DNA from: Acidobacteriota bacterium
GTDB taxonomy: Bacteria; Acidobacteriota; Vicinamibacteria; Vicinamibacterales; SCN-69-37
NCBI GenBank assembly: GCA_947467605.1
Contig: CANIII010000029.1
Location: 1-47,010 of the forward strand
Length of the DNA: 47,010 nt
Direction: 5' to 3'
Shown: one piece after another, positions 10,221 through 18,187 of the stretch
How positions within the stretch are numbered: position 1 is the first letter of the stretch
Layout: every line of letters starts with the position of its first letter
The notes under the pieces: model-generated
What the model was told of the DNA's origin: nothing
Database searches by the model: none
Seen by the model: the letters and a program-made list of their open reading frames with translations, nothing else
Position numbers and translations under genes: made by a program

Positions 10221-12964
10221 AGTGGCTGGCTCTTTGGGTGGGCGTGGGTGCTGTGGTGCTGGCGCAGACGCCGGCGGCGCCGCCACGGCCCGACATGAAC
10301 CGGTTCACCCCGGTCACGATCATTCAGCAGGGCGAACTCGATGAGCCCATGGCGTTCGAGGTGCTGCCGAACGGCAAGGTCTACATCATCGAGCGCAAGG
10401 GCGTGCTCAAGGCGTACGACCCGGCGACCAAGCTGACGAAGAAGATCGAGACGCTGCCCGTGAACACCAAGTACGTCGGCGCTGATGGCGTTGTGAAAGA
10501 GGCCGAAGAAGGCCTCATGGGCATCACGCTTGATCCGCAGTTCGCCACGAATCACTTCATCTACATGCTCTATGCCGAGACCACGGTCACCAAGCACGTG
10601 CTGGCGCGGTGGACGCTGAACGAATTCGACGAACTCGATCCTGAGTCGAAGAAGGTCGTGCTGGAATATGCGACGCAGCGTGAAGTGTGCTGCCACACCG
10701 GCGGCGGCATGGCGTGGGACAAGGACGGCAACCTCCTGCTCACGGTGGGCGACAACACGGGTGTCAACCTCACCGCGCACACCGACGAGCGGCCCGGCCG
10801 CGCCAATTGGGACGACCAGCGCACCTCTGCGAACACGAATGATCTGCGCGGCAAGATTCTGCGCATTCATCCGGACGACAATGGCGGCTACACGATTCCG
10901 AAAGGGAATCTGTTTCCGCCAGGCACGCCACTCACCCGGCCCGAGATCTTCGCGATGGGCGTGCGCAATCCGTGGCGGATCTTTGTCGACAGCAAGACAG
11001 GGTGGGTCTACTGGAGTGAGGTCGGGCCCGACGCGACGGAAGACACGGCCACCACCGCGCGCGGCTATGACGAGTTCAATCAGGCGAAGGGCCCCGGCAA
11101 TTTCGGATGGCCGTATTTCATCGGCGAGACCGGCGCGTTCCCGTGGTTCGACTACGAAGCCAAGAAGCCTGGCGCGCGCAAGGACCCGGCGCACCCGGTG
11201 AACGCCTCGGTGAACAACACGGGGATGCGTGACCTTCCGCCGGCCCAAGCGCCACTGATCGCGTATCCCTACGCGCTCTCAACAAAGTTTCCGGAACTCG
11301 GCACCGGGGCGCGGTCTGCCATGGGTGGCCCCGTCTTTCATCGCGCCGACTTCCCAGGCGCGAAGCGGTTGTTCCCTGAGTATTTCGAAGGCCGGTGGAT
11401 CATCGGCGACTTGTCGCGAGGATGGATCATGTCTGTCGCGCTCACCGCCGACGGCCGCTACAGCAGCATGGATCGCTTCCTCCCGTCGTATCGGCCCGTG
11501 GAGCCGATCGACATGAAGTTTGGTCCCGATGGCGACCTCTACGTTCTCGAATACGGCAGCAACTGGTTCCGCAAGAGCGACAACGCGCGCCTCGTGCGCA
11601 TCGAATACAACGCCGGCAATCGTGCGCCGGTGGCGAAGGCGTCTGCCAGCACGATCGGCGGAGCTGTGCCTCTGAAGGTCACGCTGTCGTCGAAGGGCAG
11701 CGCCGATCCCGACGGCGACGCCGTGAAATACGCGTGGAGCGTTGAGCCTGAACAGGGCGGCGCCGCACAGACGTTCACGACGCCTGACGCGACCGTGACC
11801 TTCGACAAGACCGGCGTCTACTTCGCCACGCTGACCGTCACCGATCCGGCGGGCAAGACCGCCGAACAACTCCTCACGATCGTGGCGGGCAACGAGCCGC
11901 CGAAGATCACGTTCGACGTGCCGGGCAATCGTTCCTTCTTCTTTGAAAACCAGCCGCTCAGATACACCGTGTCGGTGACGGACAAAGAGGATGGCATCGT
12001 GACGGCCGACCGCGTCGCGTTCAGCGTGGATCAAGTCTCCGAGAGCTTCGACACGACGTGGATGGCGCAAGGCGATGTGGCGGTTGACGCCTCAACGCGC
12101 TTCGGTGTGGCCAAAGCGTTGATGGGGCAGAGTGATTGCAAGACCTGCCACAACCTCGATACAAAATCGAATGGACCCGCGTGGACGCAGGTGGCAGAAA
12201 AATACACCGGTGACGCGGCGGCTCAGACGAAGCTCGTCGACAAGATTCGGACGGGCGGCTCCGGCGTCTGGGGCGAGACCAACATGCCGGCGCACCCTGG
12301 ACTCTCGACCGCTGAAGCTCGTTCCATCATCGACTACGTGATGAACATCAAGAGTGCGGCCATCAACACGCAGCCCTTGACCGGCGCATTCACGCCGACA
12401 GCGTCGCCGTCGTCGAAGCTGGTCTTCCGCGCGGTCTATACCGACAAAGGCGTCGCGGGGCCGCCGGCATTGATGGCACACACGGTCGAAGCCATCGCGG
12501 TGCGGCGCAGTCCGACGGTGCGCGCGGTGTCGGCCGACGACACGTCCGGTATGACGCTGCGTCTCGAAGGAAACGGCGGCGTCGAGACACTCTCGGCGAC
12601 GGCGAACGGTTACCTCGTGCTCAGGAACATCGATCTTTCGGGCATTCGCGCGTTGCGGATCGCCGCCCAAGCGCCGGCACGCGAAGGTTTCAAGGGCGGC
12701 ACGATCGAAGTGCACCTCGGCTCGGTCGTCGGCGAACTGGTGGGGCAAGCCACGATCGGCACTGCCGGTGTGGTGAGCCCGGATGCGAACGCCATGCAGA
12801 ATGCCGGCGGTGCACCGGCACCAGGCGCCGCGGCGGCCGGCATCGCGACGATTCCGCTCAAAGCCGTCGCCGGCCCGCGCGACCTCTTCATCGTTGTCCG
12901 CAACTTCAGCGCGAAGGCTGACGAACCTGTGCTGTCGATCGCCACGATTACGTTCGTGCAGTGA
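10217..12964 (+). CDS. Secreted PQQ-type glucose/sorbosone dehydrogenase fused to PKD, cytochrome c and CBM6-like domains
   Basis: A 915-residue exported protein. A short signal peptide (residues 1 to about 16, ending LAQ) is followed by a six-bladed GSDH propeller to about residue 460 (EEGLMGITLDP, HTGGGMAWDKDGNLLLTVGDN, GVRNPWRIFVD and GPDGDLYVLEYGS are typical). Next come a PKD domain (about 463-555), another Ig-like stretch, and a class I cytochrome c with heme motif CKTCH at 641-645 and a likely Met ligand in NMPAHPGLS. The C-terminal 150 or so residues resemble CBM6. It should oxidise a sugar in the periplasm and pass electrons to the attached heme. The start is GTG and is overlapped by a possible leader peptide. 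The downstream gene overlaps by 4 nt. Confidence 0.88.
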   Translation: MKWLALWVGVGAVVLAQTPAAPPRPDMNRFTPVTIIQQGELDEPMAFEVLPNGKVYIIERKGVLKAYDPATKLTKKIETLPVNTKYVGADGVVKEAEEGLMGITLDPQFATNHFIYMLYAETTVTKHVLARWTLNEFDELDPESKKVVLEYATQREVCCHTGGGMAWDKDGNLLLTVGDNTGVNLTAHTDERPGRANWDDQRTSANTNDLRGKILRIHPDDNGGYTIPKGNLFPPGTPLTRPEIFAMGVRNPWRIFVDSKTGWVYWSEVGPDATEDTATTARGYDEFNQAKGPGNFGWPYFIGETGAFPWFDYEAKKPGARKDPAHPVNASVNNTGMRDLPPAQAPLIAYPYALSTKFPELGTGARSAMGGPVFHRADFPGAKRLFPEYFEGRWIIGDLSRGWIMSVALTADGRYSSMDRFLPSYRPVEPIDMKFGPDGDLYVLEYGSNWFRKSDNARLVRIEYNAGNRAPVAKASASTIGGAVPLKVTLSSKGSADPDGDAVKYAWSVEPEQGGAAQTFTTPDATVTFDKTGVYFATLTVTDPAGKTAEQLLTIVAGNEPPKITFDVPGNRSFFFENQPLRYTVSVTDKEDGIVTADRVAFSVDQVSESFDTTWMAQGDVAVDASTRFGVAKALMGQSDCKTCHNLDTKSNGPAWTQVAEKYTGDAAAQTKLVDKIRTGGSGVWGETNMPAHPGLSTAEARSIIDYVMNIKSAAINTQPLTGAFTPTASPSSKLVFRAVYTDKGVAGPPALMAHTVEAIAVRRSPTVRAVSADDTSGMTLRLEGNGGVETLSATANGYLVLRNIDLSGIRALRIAAQAPAREGFKGGTIEVHLGSVVGELVGQATIGTAGVVSPDANAMQNAGGAPAPGAAAAGIATIPLKAVAGPRDLFIVVRNFSAKADEPVLSIATITFVQ

Positions 12965-14295
12965 GGCGACATCCCTTCGCTCTGGCGCTGATCGCGATCG
13001 GTGTCCTGCTGCGCCTGTTGACGCTCAGCCACCACAGCCTGTGGCTCGACGAGGCATTCAGCGTGGCGGCCGCATCGACGCACTCTGCCGCTGCGATCTG
13101 GTCGCCGGGCGTTGATCCGATCCATCCGCCGCTGTATTACCTCGTGCTGCACGCGTGCCTGTCGATCTTCGGTGTCAGCGAGATTGCGGCGAGGTTGCCA
13201 TCGGCGTTTGCGTCGATCGTCAACATCGCGCTGATCTGGTGGCTGGGGCAGCGGCTGTTCCCCGGTCGTCGTGTGGGCATGACGGCGGCGCTGCTACTGG
13301 CGTTGTCGCCGCTGGACTTCTGGTACGCGCAAGAAGCGCGCATGTACGAAATGGTCGCGACTGCGGGCCTCGTCCTGTCGCTGGGTTTCGTCGTCGAGGC
13401 GTGGTGGTCCGCGGTGCTCATCGTGCTCGGTCTGGCCGGAGGCCTATATCTGGATCACACGATGTGGCCGGTGGCGATGCTCGTCGTGGGCCTGGGGCTC
13501 ACGCGCTGGCTCAACGAAAGTCGCTCGCAGCCTCAACTCCTGCGCGCCATCGTCGGCATCGGCATAGGCCTCGCATTGTGCAAGCCCGTATGGGCGCAGG
13601 CACTGGTGGCGTATGGCGAGCTCGACGGTGTGTCGCTGTTTAAGGTCATCCGCCAGACGCTCCGGGTGAGAACGATGACGGCGATCTCGCTGCCGTTTGT
13701 AATGATCGGCTGCACCGCATTCGCATTTGGCCTGGTGCGCTCGGCCGCGGTGCTATTGCAGCGCCACGGCTGGCGAGCGTGGGTCCCGCGCATCATCGTG
13801 GTTGGCTTCACGCTCGCCACCGCGATCGTGGCGGTGCCTCGCGCATACAGCCTGAAGCAGGTGCTCGTCTGCGTGTGGCCACTGGCGGTGTTGTTCGCGA
13901 GTTGGGCGATCGCCGCTGGTGAGCGCGAACGTCGTACAGCGGTAGTTGGTGCGGCCTCTCTGTGCGCACTCGCGATGACCTTCATGACACCGCGCGCAGA
14001 CTGGCGTGGGGTCGCGGCATTTCTGTCGGGATCCGAGCTCGCACGCGCGACCGTCATCCTCGATCCGCCGTACAACGCGCAGCCGTACGCGTTCTACAGG
14101 CCGGTCCCGACGGCCAGGCAGGGGCCCCTCGAATCCCGTGACGCGCTCTCAGGCAGTGACGTCGTCTGCATTATTGCGGAGCGCTTTGGAACCAGACCAC
14201 CGACGTCGAAAACGGAAGCGTGGATGGAGGCCAACCTGACGTTGGTGGCGGCGATGCCATTCTCGCGTCTTGAGCTGCGCTGTTATCGGCCTTAA
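12961..14295 (+). CDS. Polytopic GT-C glycosyltransferase (family 39/ArnT-like)
   Basis: A 444-residue membrane protein with about ten hydrophobic segments. The first loop contains HSLWLDEAFS, matching the Asp-Glu catalytic motif of GT-C enzymes that use polyprenyl-phosphate sugars, followed by PPLYYLVLH and later LSPLDFWYAQEARMYE, also typical of GT39/PMT-like proteins. The acceptor is unknown. The GTG start overlaps the preceding gene by GTGA, so it is translated with the sugar dehydrogenase. Its stop overlaps the stop of the convergent AlgX-like gene in a shared TTAA. Confidence 0.8.
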   Translation: MRRHPFALALIAIGVLLRLLTLSHHSLWLDEAFSVAAASTHSAAAIWSPGVDPIHPPLYYLVLHACLSIFGVSEIAARLPSAFASIVNIALIWWLGQRLFPGRRVGMTAALLLALSPLDFWYAQEARMYEMVATAGLVLSLGFVVEAWWSAVLIVLGLAGGLYLDHTMWPVAMLVVGLGLTRWLNESRSQPQLLRAIVGIGIGLALCKPVWAQALVAYGELDGVSLFKVIRQTLRVRTMTAISLPFVMIGCTAFAFGLVRSAAVLLQRHGWRAWVPRIIVVGFTLATAIVAVPRAYSLKQVLVCVWPLAVLFASWAIAAGERERRTAVVGAASLCALAMTFMTPRADWRGVAAFLSGSELARATVILDPPYNAQPYAFYRPVPTARQGPLESRDALSGSDVVCIIAERFGTRPPTSKTEAWMEANLTLVAAMPFSRLELRCYRP

Positions 14296-15443
14296 CGCAG
14301 TGGCGGAAGCTGCCAGCTATCGGCTGGATCGGCGAGCAGCGAGTTGTTCAAAATCCAGACCACCACTCGACGGCCTCGCAACAGCTCCGGGCGGCGCACA
14401 AAGTCCCGGATCGGCTCGACGGTACCGCCGGCGGCCGAGACGTTCGAAACGCCCAGATTGATGGCCTTCGACAACAAGGCGTCGATGCCGCTGCCCTTGG
14501 CGACGAGCAGCTGAAAGTAATGCGTGAAGCTGTCGCCGATCACGACGACGGGGGATGTGGCCGGTTCCTCGAATGGCGCACCGGCGGCAGTGGTGACCTT
14601 CGTGACGGGCGTCGCGTCGAGGGCCGCCCGGACTTCGGCGCGCTGTGGCGGCGTCAACATCTCGGCGAGTGCGCCCTGAAATGAAACGTGGGACGCCTCA
14701 CTGGTAAACCGCGCGGGCAGCTTCATCGCCGCCTTGACGACGTCATACCGCGCGAGTCGGTGCGCGATTTCTCCTGATGCGATCTGTTGCGCGCGATCCG
14801 ACCAGTGGCCGTCGGCCGACAGATAGAGTGTCTCGGCGCTGGTCGCGCGCGATTGTAGAAAGCCAGGCAGCAGGTCCACCACCTCCACGTCAGACTCCAT
14901 CAGTGAGAGGAGGAGGCGACGCAGTTGAGGCGATGCCACGCCGTTGGCCGGCACACCATTGCCGATCTTGTCTGCATAAACCTCGATCATGCGTGGCGCG
15001 GGAACGACGATGAGATCGATACCTTTTGCCTTCAGCCATTGCGACACCGCCACCATGGCTTTCGCCGCCGGCAGGTTGCGCGCCCACGACGTGGGATCAG
15101 CGGTGTGCATGTACAGGGGATACATGGCGTAGCTCGGAAGTTCGAACATGGGCGGCGCCGTGTCGACTCGGAGCAGAGGACTCTGCACCGTCGTCGGCGA
15201 TGCCTTGAACGGTGCGACGCGTGCCATGCCCGACTCCACCGTGGGTCGCAGGCCGACGCGAAAATCCTCAAGCTGCTGATGCCAGGCCACCCAGTCGCCG
15301 CCACCCAACGTCTTGCACTCGTTGAGGATGGCAGCGGCGGCGGCCCGGATGTCGGCGGTGCGCGCTCTGGTTTCCGCTGGTGTGGCGGCGGCTACAACGC
15401 CGCCCGTGAGTGTGAGCAGTGCGACCAGTATCAGGCGATTCAT
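14292..15443 (-). CDS. AlgX/AlgJ-like SGNH O-acetyltransferase, secreted
   Basis: A 383-residue protein with a signal peptide (MNRLILVALLTLTGGVVAAA). The SGNH nucleophile is in VVVIGDSFTHYF and the Asp-His pair in SADGHWSD, the arrangement of AlgX and AlgJ. Such proteins move acetyl groups, delivered across the membrane by an MBOAT partner (AlgI type), onto exopolysaccharide or cell-wall glycans. The ATG at 15443 overlaps the stop of the upstream gene (ATGA); the longer frame to 15599 is an overlap artefact. No intact MBOAT gene is in the window; only a remnant lies at about 15.98-16.11 kb, on the opposite strand. Confidence 0.8.
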   Translation of the reverse strand: MNRLILVALLTLTGGVVAAATPAETRARTADIRAAAAAILNECKTLGGGDWVAWHQQLEDFRVGLRPTVESGMARVAPFKASPTTVQSPLLRVDTAPPMFELPSYAMYPLYMHTADPTSWARNLPAAKAMVAVSQWLKAKGIDLIVVPAPRMIEVYADKIGNGVPANGVASPQLRRLLLSLMESDVEVVDLLPGFLQSRATSAETLYLSADGHWSDRAQQIASGEIAHRLARYDVVKAAMKLPARFTSEASHVSFQGALAEMLTPPQRAEVRAALDATPVTKVTTAAGAPFEEPATSPVVVIGDSFTHYFQLLVAKGSGIDALLSKAINLGVSNVSAAGGTVEPIRDFVRRPELLRGRRVVVWILNNSLLADPADSWQLPPLR

Positions 15444-15919
15444 GGCTTGCTCTCTTTCGTGATGAAGAACACAGCGTGGGTGAAGTCGTTCAGGTGGTCG
15501 GCTCGCTGCATCGACTGAATCGCGCGATCGGCGCGGTCCATGGGCACCATGGTGACGGTGAGTCGATCGCCGACCGCATACGTTGCGGCCGGTAGCCACA
15601 CGTCGTCAGTCATCGCGCGAAACGCGCCGATCACCTCGGTGCCGGTCACGTGACCAGACTCCACACGTTCGATCTGCAGGCGCAGATAGGTCAGGCAGTC
15701 TTTGTACGGTGCGGTGCCTGGCGCCGGGACGGTGGAGACCTGAAGCACGCGAACGCGCGCGACCGTCGGTCCGTCGGGAATGATCGGTGGCGCCGGCGCC
15801 TGCGCGAGCGCTGGTGTTGGCGCCTGAGGCCGCGCGACCGGAGTGTCGATGTGCGGTGGTGTGAACGGCACGGTCTGCCAGTTCTCGCCCATCAGGAATC
15901 GCATCGCGAACTCGTACAC
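15440..15919 (-). CDS. Hypothetical protein preceding the AlgX-like gene, possibly N-terminally truncated
   Basis: A 159-residue product beginning at GTG 15919 (VYEFAMRFLMGENW), with a Pro/Ala-rich stretch at residues 27-50 and a C-terminal beta-rich region (VARVRVLQVSTV, AVGDRLTVTMVPMD). I do not recognise a family. It overlaps the AlgX-like gene by 4 nt, so it is probably a functional partner in the same O-acetylation operon. It lacks a signal peptide or start region of its own, and the frame stays open upstream to a TAA near 16003, across the point where MBOAT-like sequence appears on the other strand. Truncation by the same rearrangement is plausible. Confidence 0.55.
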   Translation of the reverse strand: MYEFAMRFLMGENWQTVPFTPPHIDTPVARPQAPTPALAQAPAPPIIPDGPTVARVRVLQVSTVPAPGTAPYKDCLTYLRLQIERVESGHVTGTEVIGAFRAMTDDVWLPAATYAVGDRLTVTMVPMDRADRAIQSMQRADHLNDFTHAVFFITKESKP

Positions 15920-15979
15920 GATGACTTTGCTGGGCCAGGGTGTCGTGGCGCTGGCGGCGCGGCGCGCGAGTTCTTCGCG

Positions 15980-16110
15980 GGCTCCGGAGGCTCCGGCTTA
16001 GCGGCAGCCCGCAGACCATCGCGCTGCTCCATGTGGCGCTGCCCATCGGCATCTCCTTCTACACCTTTCAGTCCATGAGCTATGCGATTGACGTGTATCG
16101 CGGCCATGCT
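15980..16110 (+). pseudogene. Remnant of an MBOAT (AlgI-like) O-acyltransferase gene
   Basis: In the plus strand about 40 codons read [20 protein letters not shown], then [18 protein letters not shown]. The second part is the highly conserved AlgI/MBOAT core ([22 protein letters not shown]). Nothing MBOAT-like precedes or follows: the frame turns into unrelated sequence after GHA and stops soon after. A full MBOAT protein has about 450-500 residues, so this is a small internal fragment. It lies antisense to the direction of the AlgX-like operon, whereas MBOAT genes normally precede algX/algJ on the same strand. Confidence 0.75.
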
Positions 16111-16702
16111 GCTCGGCGGGTTCAAAGGTGCGCTCGATGATGAGGACGACGCGGATCATGGGCCGAGTCACGAATACACGATCCGGTGCGGAGGGACGTT
16201 TCATTCGCGTTTCGTGGAATACGCGCACGTCGAGGCGGGCGGCGACATCATGATCGACGACCACGCCATGTTCAGCACGCTGGTCGCCGCCAACAATGTG
16301 GTGGTTGGTGGTTCAAGCGGGAAGGGACAGATTGTGGGCGGTAGCGTCACGGCGCTTGGACGGGTGACGGCGACGAAATACGGCGCCACGTCAGGCGCGA
16401 AGACGTTGGTGCAAGTCGGTCTGGACCCGCGGCACCAACTGCACTGCGATCATCTGGAGTCGGAGATCGCGAAACTTCAGGCGGCGGATCCTGAAGCTAC
16501 AGACCTGGTGCGCCTCCGTGAACAGATCGCTGTGCTTCGCGCGAAGCTGGCGATTGCCGATCACGCCTGCGTCAGCGTGGGCCGCACGATCTATCCGGGC
16601 ACGCAGATTCGTATCGGCGCGAAACGCTGGTCGTCTGTCGATGAGCACACGAGCGGCGTCTTCCGCGTCGTCGATGGGGAAGTGATGCTCTGCCCGCAGT
16701 AG
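16082..16702 (+). pseudogene. Truncated FapA (DUF342) gene, C-terminal part
   Basis: From about residue 12 onward this 206-residue frame matches the C-terminal half of FapA/DUF342 proteins: a beta-helical stretch (VEAGGDIMIDDHAMFSTLVA, then GKGQIVGGSVTALGRVTATKYGA), a Leu/Ala-rich coiled coil (LESEIAKLQ, then LVRLREQIAVLRAKLAIAD), and a final strand region (GRTIYPGTQIRIG). Complete FapA proteins have roughly 450-700 residues, so the N-terminal half is missing. The first residues from ATG 16082 come from the out-of-frame MBOAT remnant. The frame itself is clean to its stop, so a shortened product could still be made, but I see no ribosome site. Confidence 0.7.
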
Positions 16703-16703
16703 T

Positions 16704-16709
16704 TACAAT
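16704..16709 (+). promoter_or_regulatory. Putative -10 box of the tRNA-Leu gene (TACAAT)
   Basis: TACAAT lies 15 nt before the mature tRNA 5' end and directly after the stop of the FapA remnant. The -35 position is weak. The spacing leaves a short 5' leader for RNase P. Confidence 0.4.
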
Positions 16710-16724
16710 GGTCCCGCACCTCAC

Positions 16725-16810
16725 GCCGGGGTGGCGAAATTGGCAGACGCACAGGACTTAAAATCCTGAGAGGTTCATCCCTCGTGTGGGTTCGATTCCC
16801 ACCCCCGGCA
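16725..16810 (+). tRNA. tRNA-Leu (anticodon UAA)
   Basis: The 86-nt sequence folds as a class II tRNA. The acceptor arms GCCGGGG (16725-16731) and CCCCGGC (16803-16809) pair perfectly, with A as discriminator base. The anticodon arm has stem CAGGA/TCCTG around the loop CTTAAAA, giving anticodon TAA. There is a long variable arm and a T-arm with GGGTTCGATTCCC. The 3' CCA is not encoded. It lies 22 nt after the truncated FapA frame. Confidence 0.97.
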
Positions 16811-16854
16811 TTCCGTGTCCCTCCGTGCTACAGTCCGCCACGGAGGATCCACCC

Positions 16855-17145
16855 ATGGTCATCAAACGTGTCGGCGTGATGTCGGTCGGGAAGATGTACG
16901 GCGCGATGTGTGCGGGAATCGGGTTGCTGCTCGGCGTGCTGTTTGCGGCGCTTGGCTCACTCGGCGCGAGCCTGGCATCAGCGGGTGGCGGCAGTGGATT
17001 GCCGTTTGCCGGGATGGGCGTCGCCGCGGTGATTGTGTTTCCGCTGCTCTACGGGCTCTTTGGCTTCATCGGTGGCCTGATCGGCGGCGCGATTTACAAC
17101 CTCGTGGCTGGTGTCGTGGGTGGGATCGAAATCGAAACGACGTAG
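16855..17145 (+). CDS. Small two-helix membrane protein, unknown function
   Basis: A 96-residue protein starting MVIKRVGVMSVGKMYGAM, followed by a hydrophobic Gly/Leu-rich helix (about residues 17-45), a short GSGLPFAG loop, and a second Gly-rich hydrophobic region (about 55-88) ending VGGIEIETT. It resembles widespread small uncharacterised membrane proteins sometimes grouped with DUF3566. GGAGG at 16842-16846, 8 nt before ATG 16855, fixes the start; the longer frame would begin inside the tRNA. It is transcribed alone, between the tRNA and a convergent gene. Confidence 0.8.
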   Translation: MVIKRVGVMSVGKMYGAMCAGIGLLLGVLFAALGSLGASLASAGGGSGLPFAGMGVAAVIVFPLLYGLFGFIGGLIGGAIYNLVAGVVGGIEIETT

Positions 17146-17159
17146 GAGCGGCGCTCACG

Positions 17160-17188
17160 CATCGCGAAGTAGGCGCTACTTCGCGATG
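17160..17188. terminator. Bidirectional hairpin overlapping the WG-repeat gene stop
   Basis: A perfect 13-bp inverted repeat (17160-17172 with 17176-17188; CATCGCGAAGTAG and its complement) has a 3-nt loop. It lies between two convergent genes and includes the TAG stop (17176-17178) and last codons of the minus-strand WG-repeat gene. No T-tract follows, so it may block RNA polymerase or stabilise the 3' ends rather than act as a classical intrinsic terminator. Confidence 0.7.
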
Positions 17189-18171
17189 TATCCCCACGTG
17201 CCGGTTTTGTAGTCGCCCACCCGCACAAGCGCGAGCCCGTCGCGAAACCCCTTGCTGATGATGTCGCGCGCGTCGAACTGCGGCGCGATCGCCATCCTGC
17301 CGGTCTTGTCGATGAAGCCCCACTTGCCAGTCTTCGCATCGCCGACGCGGACGGCGGCGAGCCCATCCATGAATGGATCCGCGAAGTTGAACGTCGCCGC
17401 AATCGCCATCCTGCCGCTCTTGTCGATGTAGCCCGACGTGCCGGTCTTCTCATCGCCCACATGCACCGCCGCGAGCCCGTCGCTGAACGCGCTCGCGCCC
17501 TGATACTGCGGCGCGATGATCATCGCGCCCGTCTTGTCGATGAACCCCCACAGCCCATTCGTATCGTCGCCCGTACGCACGGCGGCGACGCCCTCGCGAA
17601 ACGAGGATGCCTGAACAAATTGCGGAGCAATGACGAGCGTGCCCGTGGTGTTCACGAATCCCCAGCGACCGGTCTTTGCATCGCCGATTCGGACCGGTGC
17701 GAGACCTTCGCTGAACCGGTCGGCCAGATCAAATCGTGCCTGAATGGCTAGCGCGCCTGTGGTGTTGATGAACCCCCACTTGGCGTCGGGGTCGTCCAAG
17801 ACCTGCACCGCGGCGAGGCCGTCGCTGAAGTTGTCAGCGAAACTGAACTGCGCCGCGATCTTCACCGCACCGGTCTTGTCGATGAAGCCCCACTTGGCAT
17901 CCGCGGTATCGCCGACCTGCACGGGCGCCAAGCCGCCGCTGAAATCGCCAGTGAACAGGTACTGGGCGGGAATCACGAGCGTGCCGGTCTTGTTGATGAA
18001 CCCCCACTTGCCCGGCGCGTTGCCGATTTGCACCGCAGCGAGCCCCTCGCTGAAAGATGACGCTGCTGAATACTGGGCCGCGATCGCGAAGTGGCCCGCG
18101 GCAGGGGAGTGCGAGCACGCGACGCTGACGAATCCGAAGACGATGAACGCTATGATGGCGCGAGAGGGCAC
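17176..18171 (-). CDS. WG-repeat protein, probable lipoprotein
   Basis: A 331-residue protein with an N-terminal hydrophobic segment ending SVACSH (possible lipobox Cys) and then about eight tandem repeats of roughly 40-48 residues. The repeats are built on (K/R/L)WGFI(D/N)(K/T)TG followed by an (A/I)APQF-like strand, a (F)SEGLA(A/P)V turn and a VGD(A)KTG linker. Seven repeats keep the WG pair; the sixth reads TSGYIDKSG and has lost the Trp. WG repeats are thought to fold as beta structures mediating binding; no catalytic domain is visible. The start is GTG 18171, six bases from a TAGGCT box. The 3' end is inside a perfect hairpin. Confidence 0.85.
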   Translation of the reverse strand: MPSRAIIAFIVFGFVSVACSHSPAAGHFAIAAQYSAASSFSEGLAAVQIGNAPGKWGFINKTGTLVIPAQYLFTGDFSGGLAPVQVGDTADAKWGFIDKTGAVKIAAQFSFADNFSDGLAAVQVLDDPDAKWGFINTTGALAIQARFDLADRFSEGLAPVRIGDAKTGRWGFVNTTGTLVIAPQFVQASSFREGVAAVRTGDDTNGLWGFIDKTGAMIIAPQYQGASAFSDGLAAVHVGDEKTGTSGYIDKSGRMAIAATFNFADPFMDGLAAVRVGDAKTGKWGFIDKTGRMAIAPQFDARDIISKGFRDGLALVRVGDYKTGTWGYIAK

Positions 18172-18176
18172 AGCGG

Positions 18177-18183
18177 TAGCCTA
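18177..18183. promoter_or_regulatory. Possible shared -10 core for the WG-repeat and msrB genes
   Basis: The sequence TAGCCTA gives TAGCCT on the plus strand, 5 nt before the msrB ATG (18188), and TAGGCT on the minus strand, 6 nt before the WG-repeat GTG (18171). These boxes keep only the TAnnnT bases of a -10, so support rests on the repeated layout in this window rather than on the sequence alone. Confidence 0.25.
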
Positions 18184-18187
18184 TCCC

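Noticed and set aside
17176..18171. CRISPR-like or satellite repeat
   Set aside because: The periodicity is that of protein WG repeats: units differ in length and sequence and stay in frame, with no identical repeats or spacers.
17744..18187. N-terminal extension of MsrB across the WG-repeat gene
   Set aside because: The extra 148 residues are antisense to the WG repeats, and the twin-arginine signal begins right after ATG 18188.
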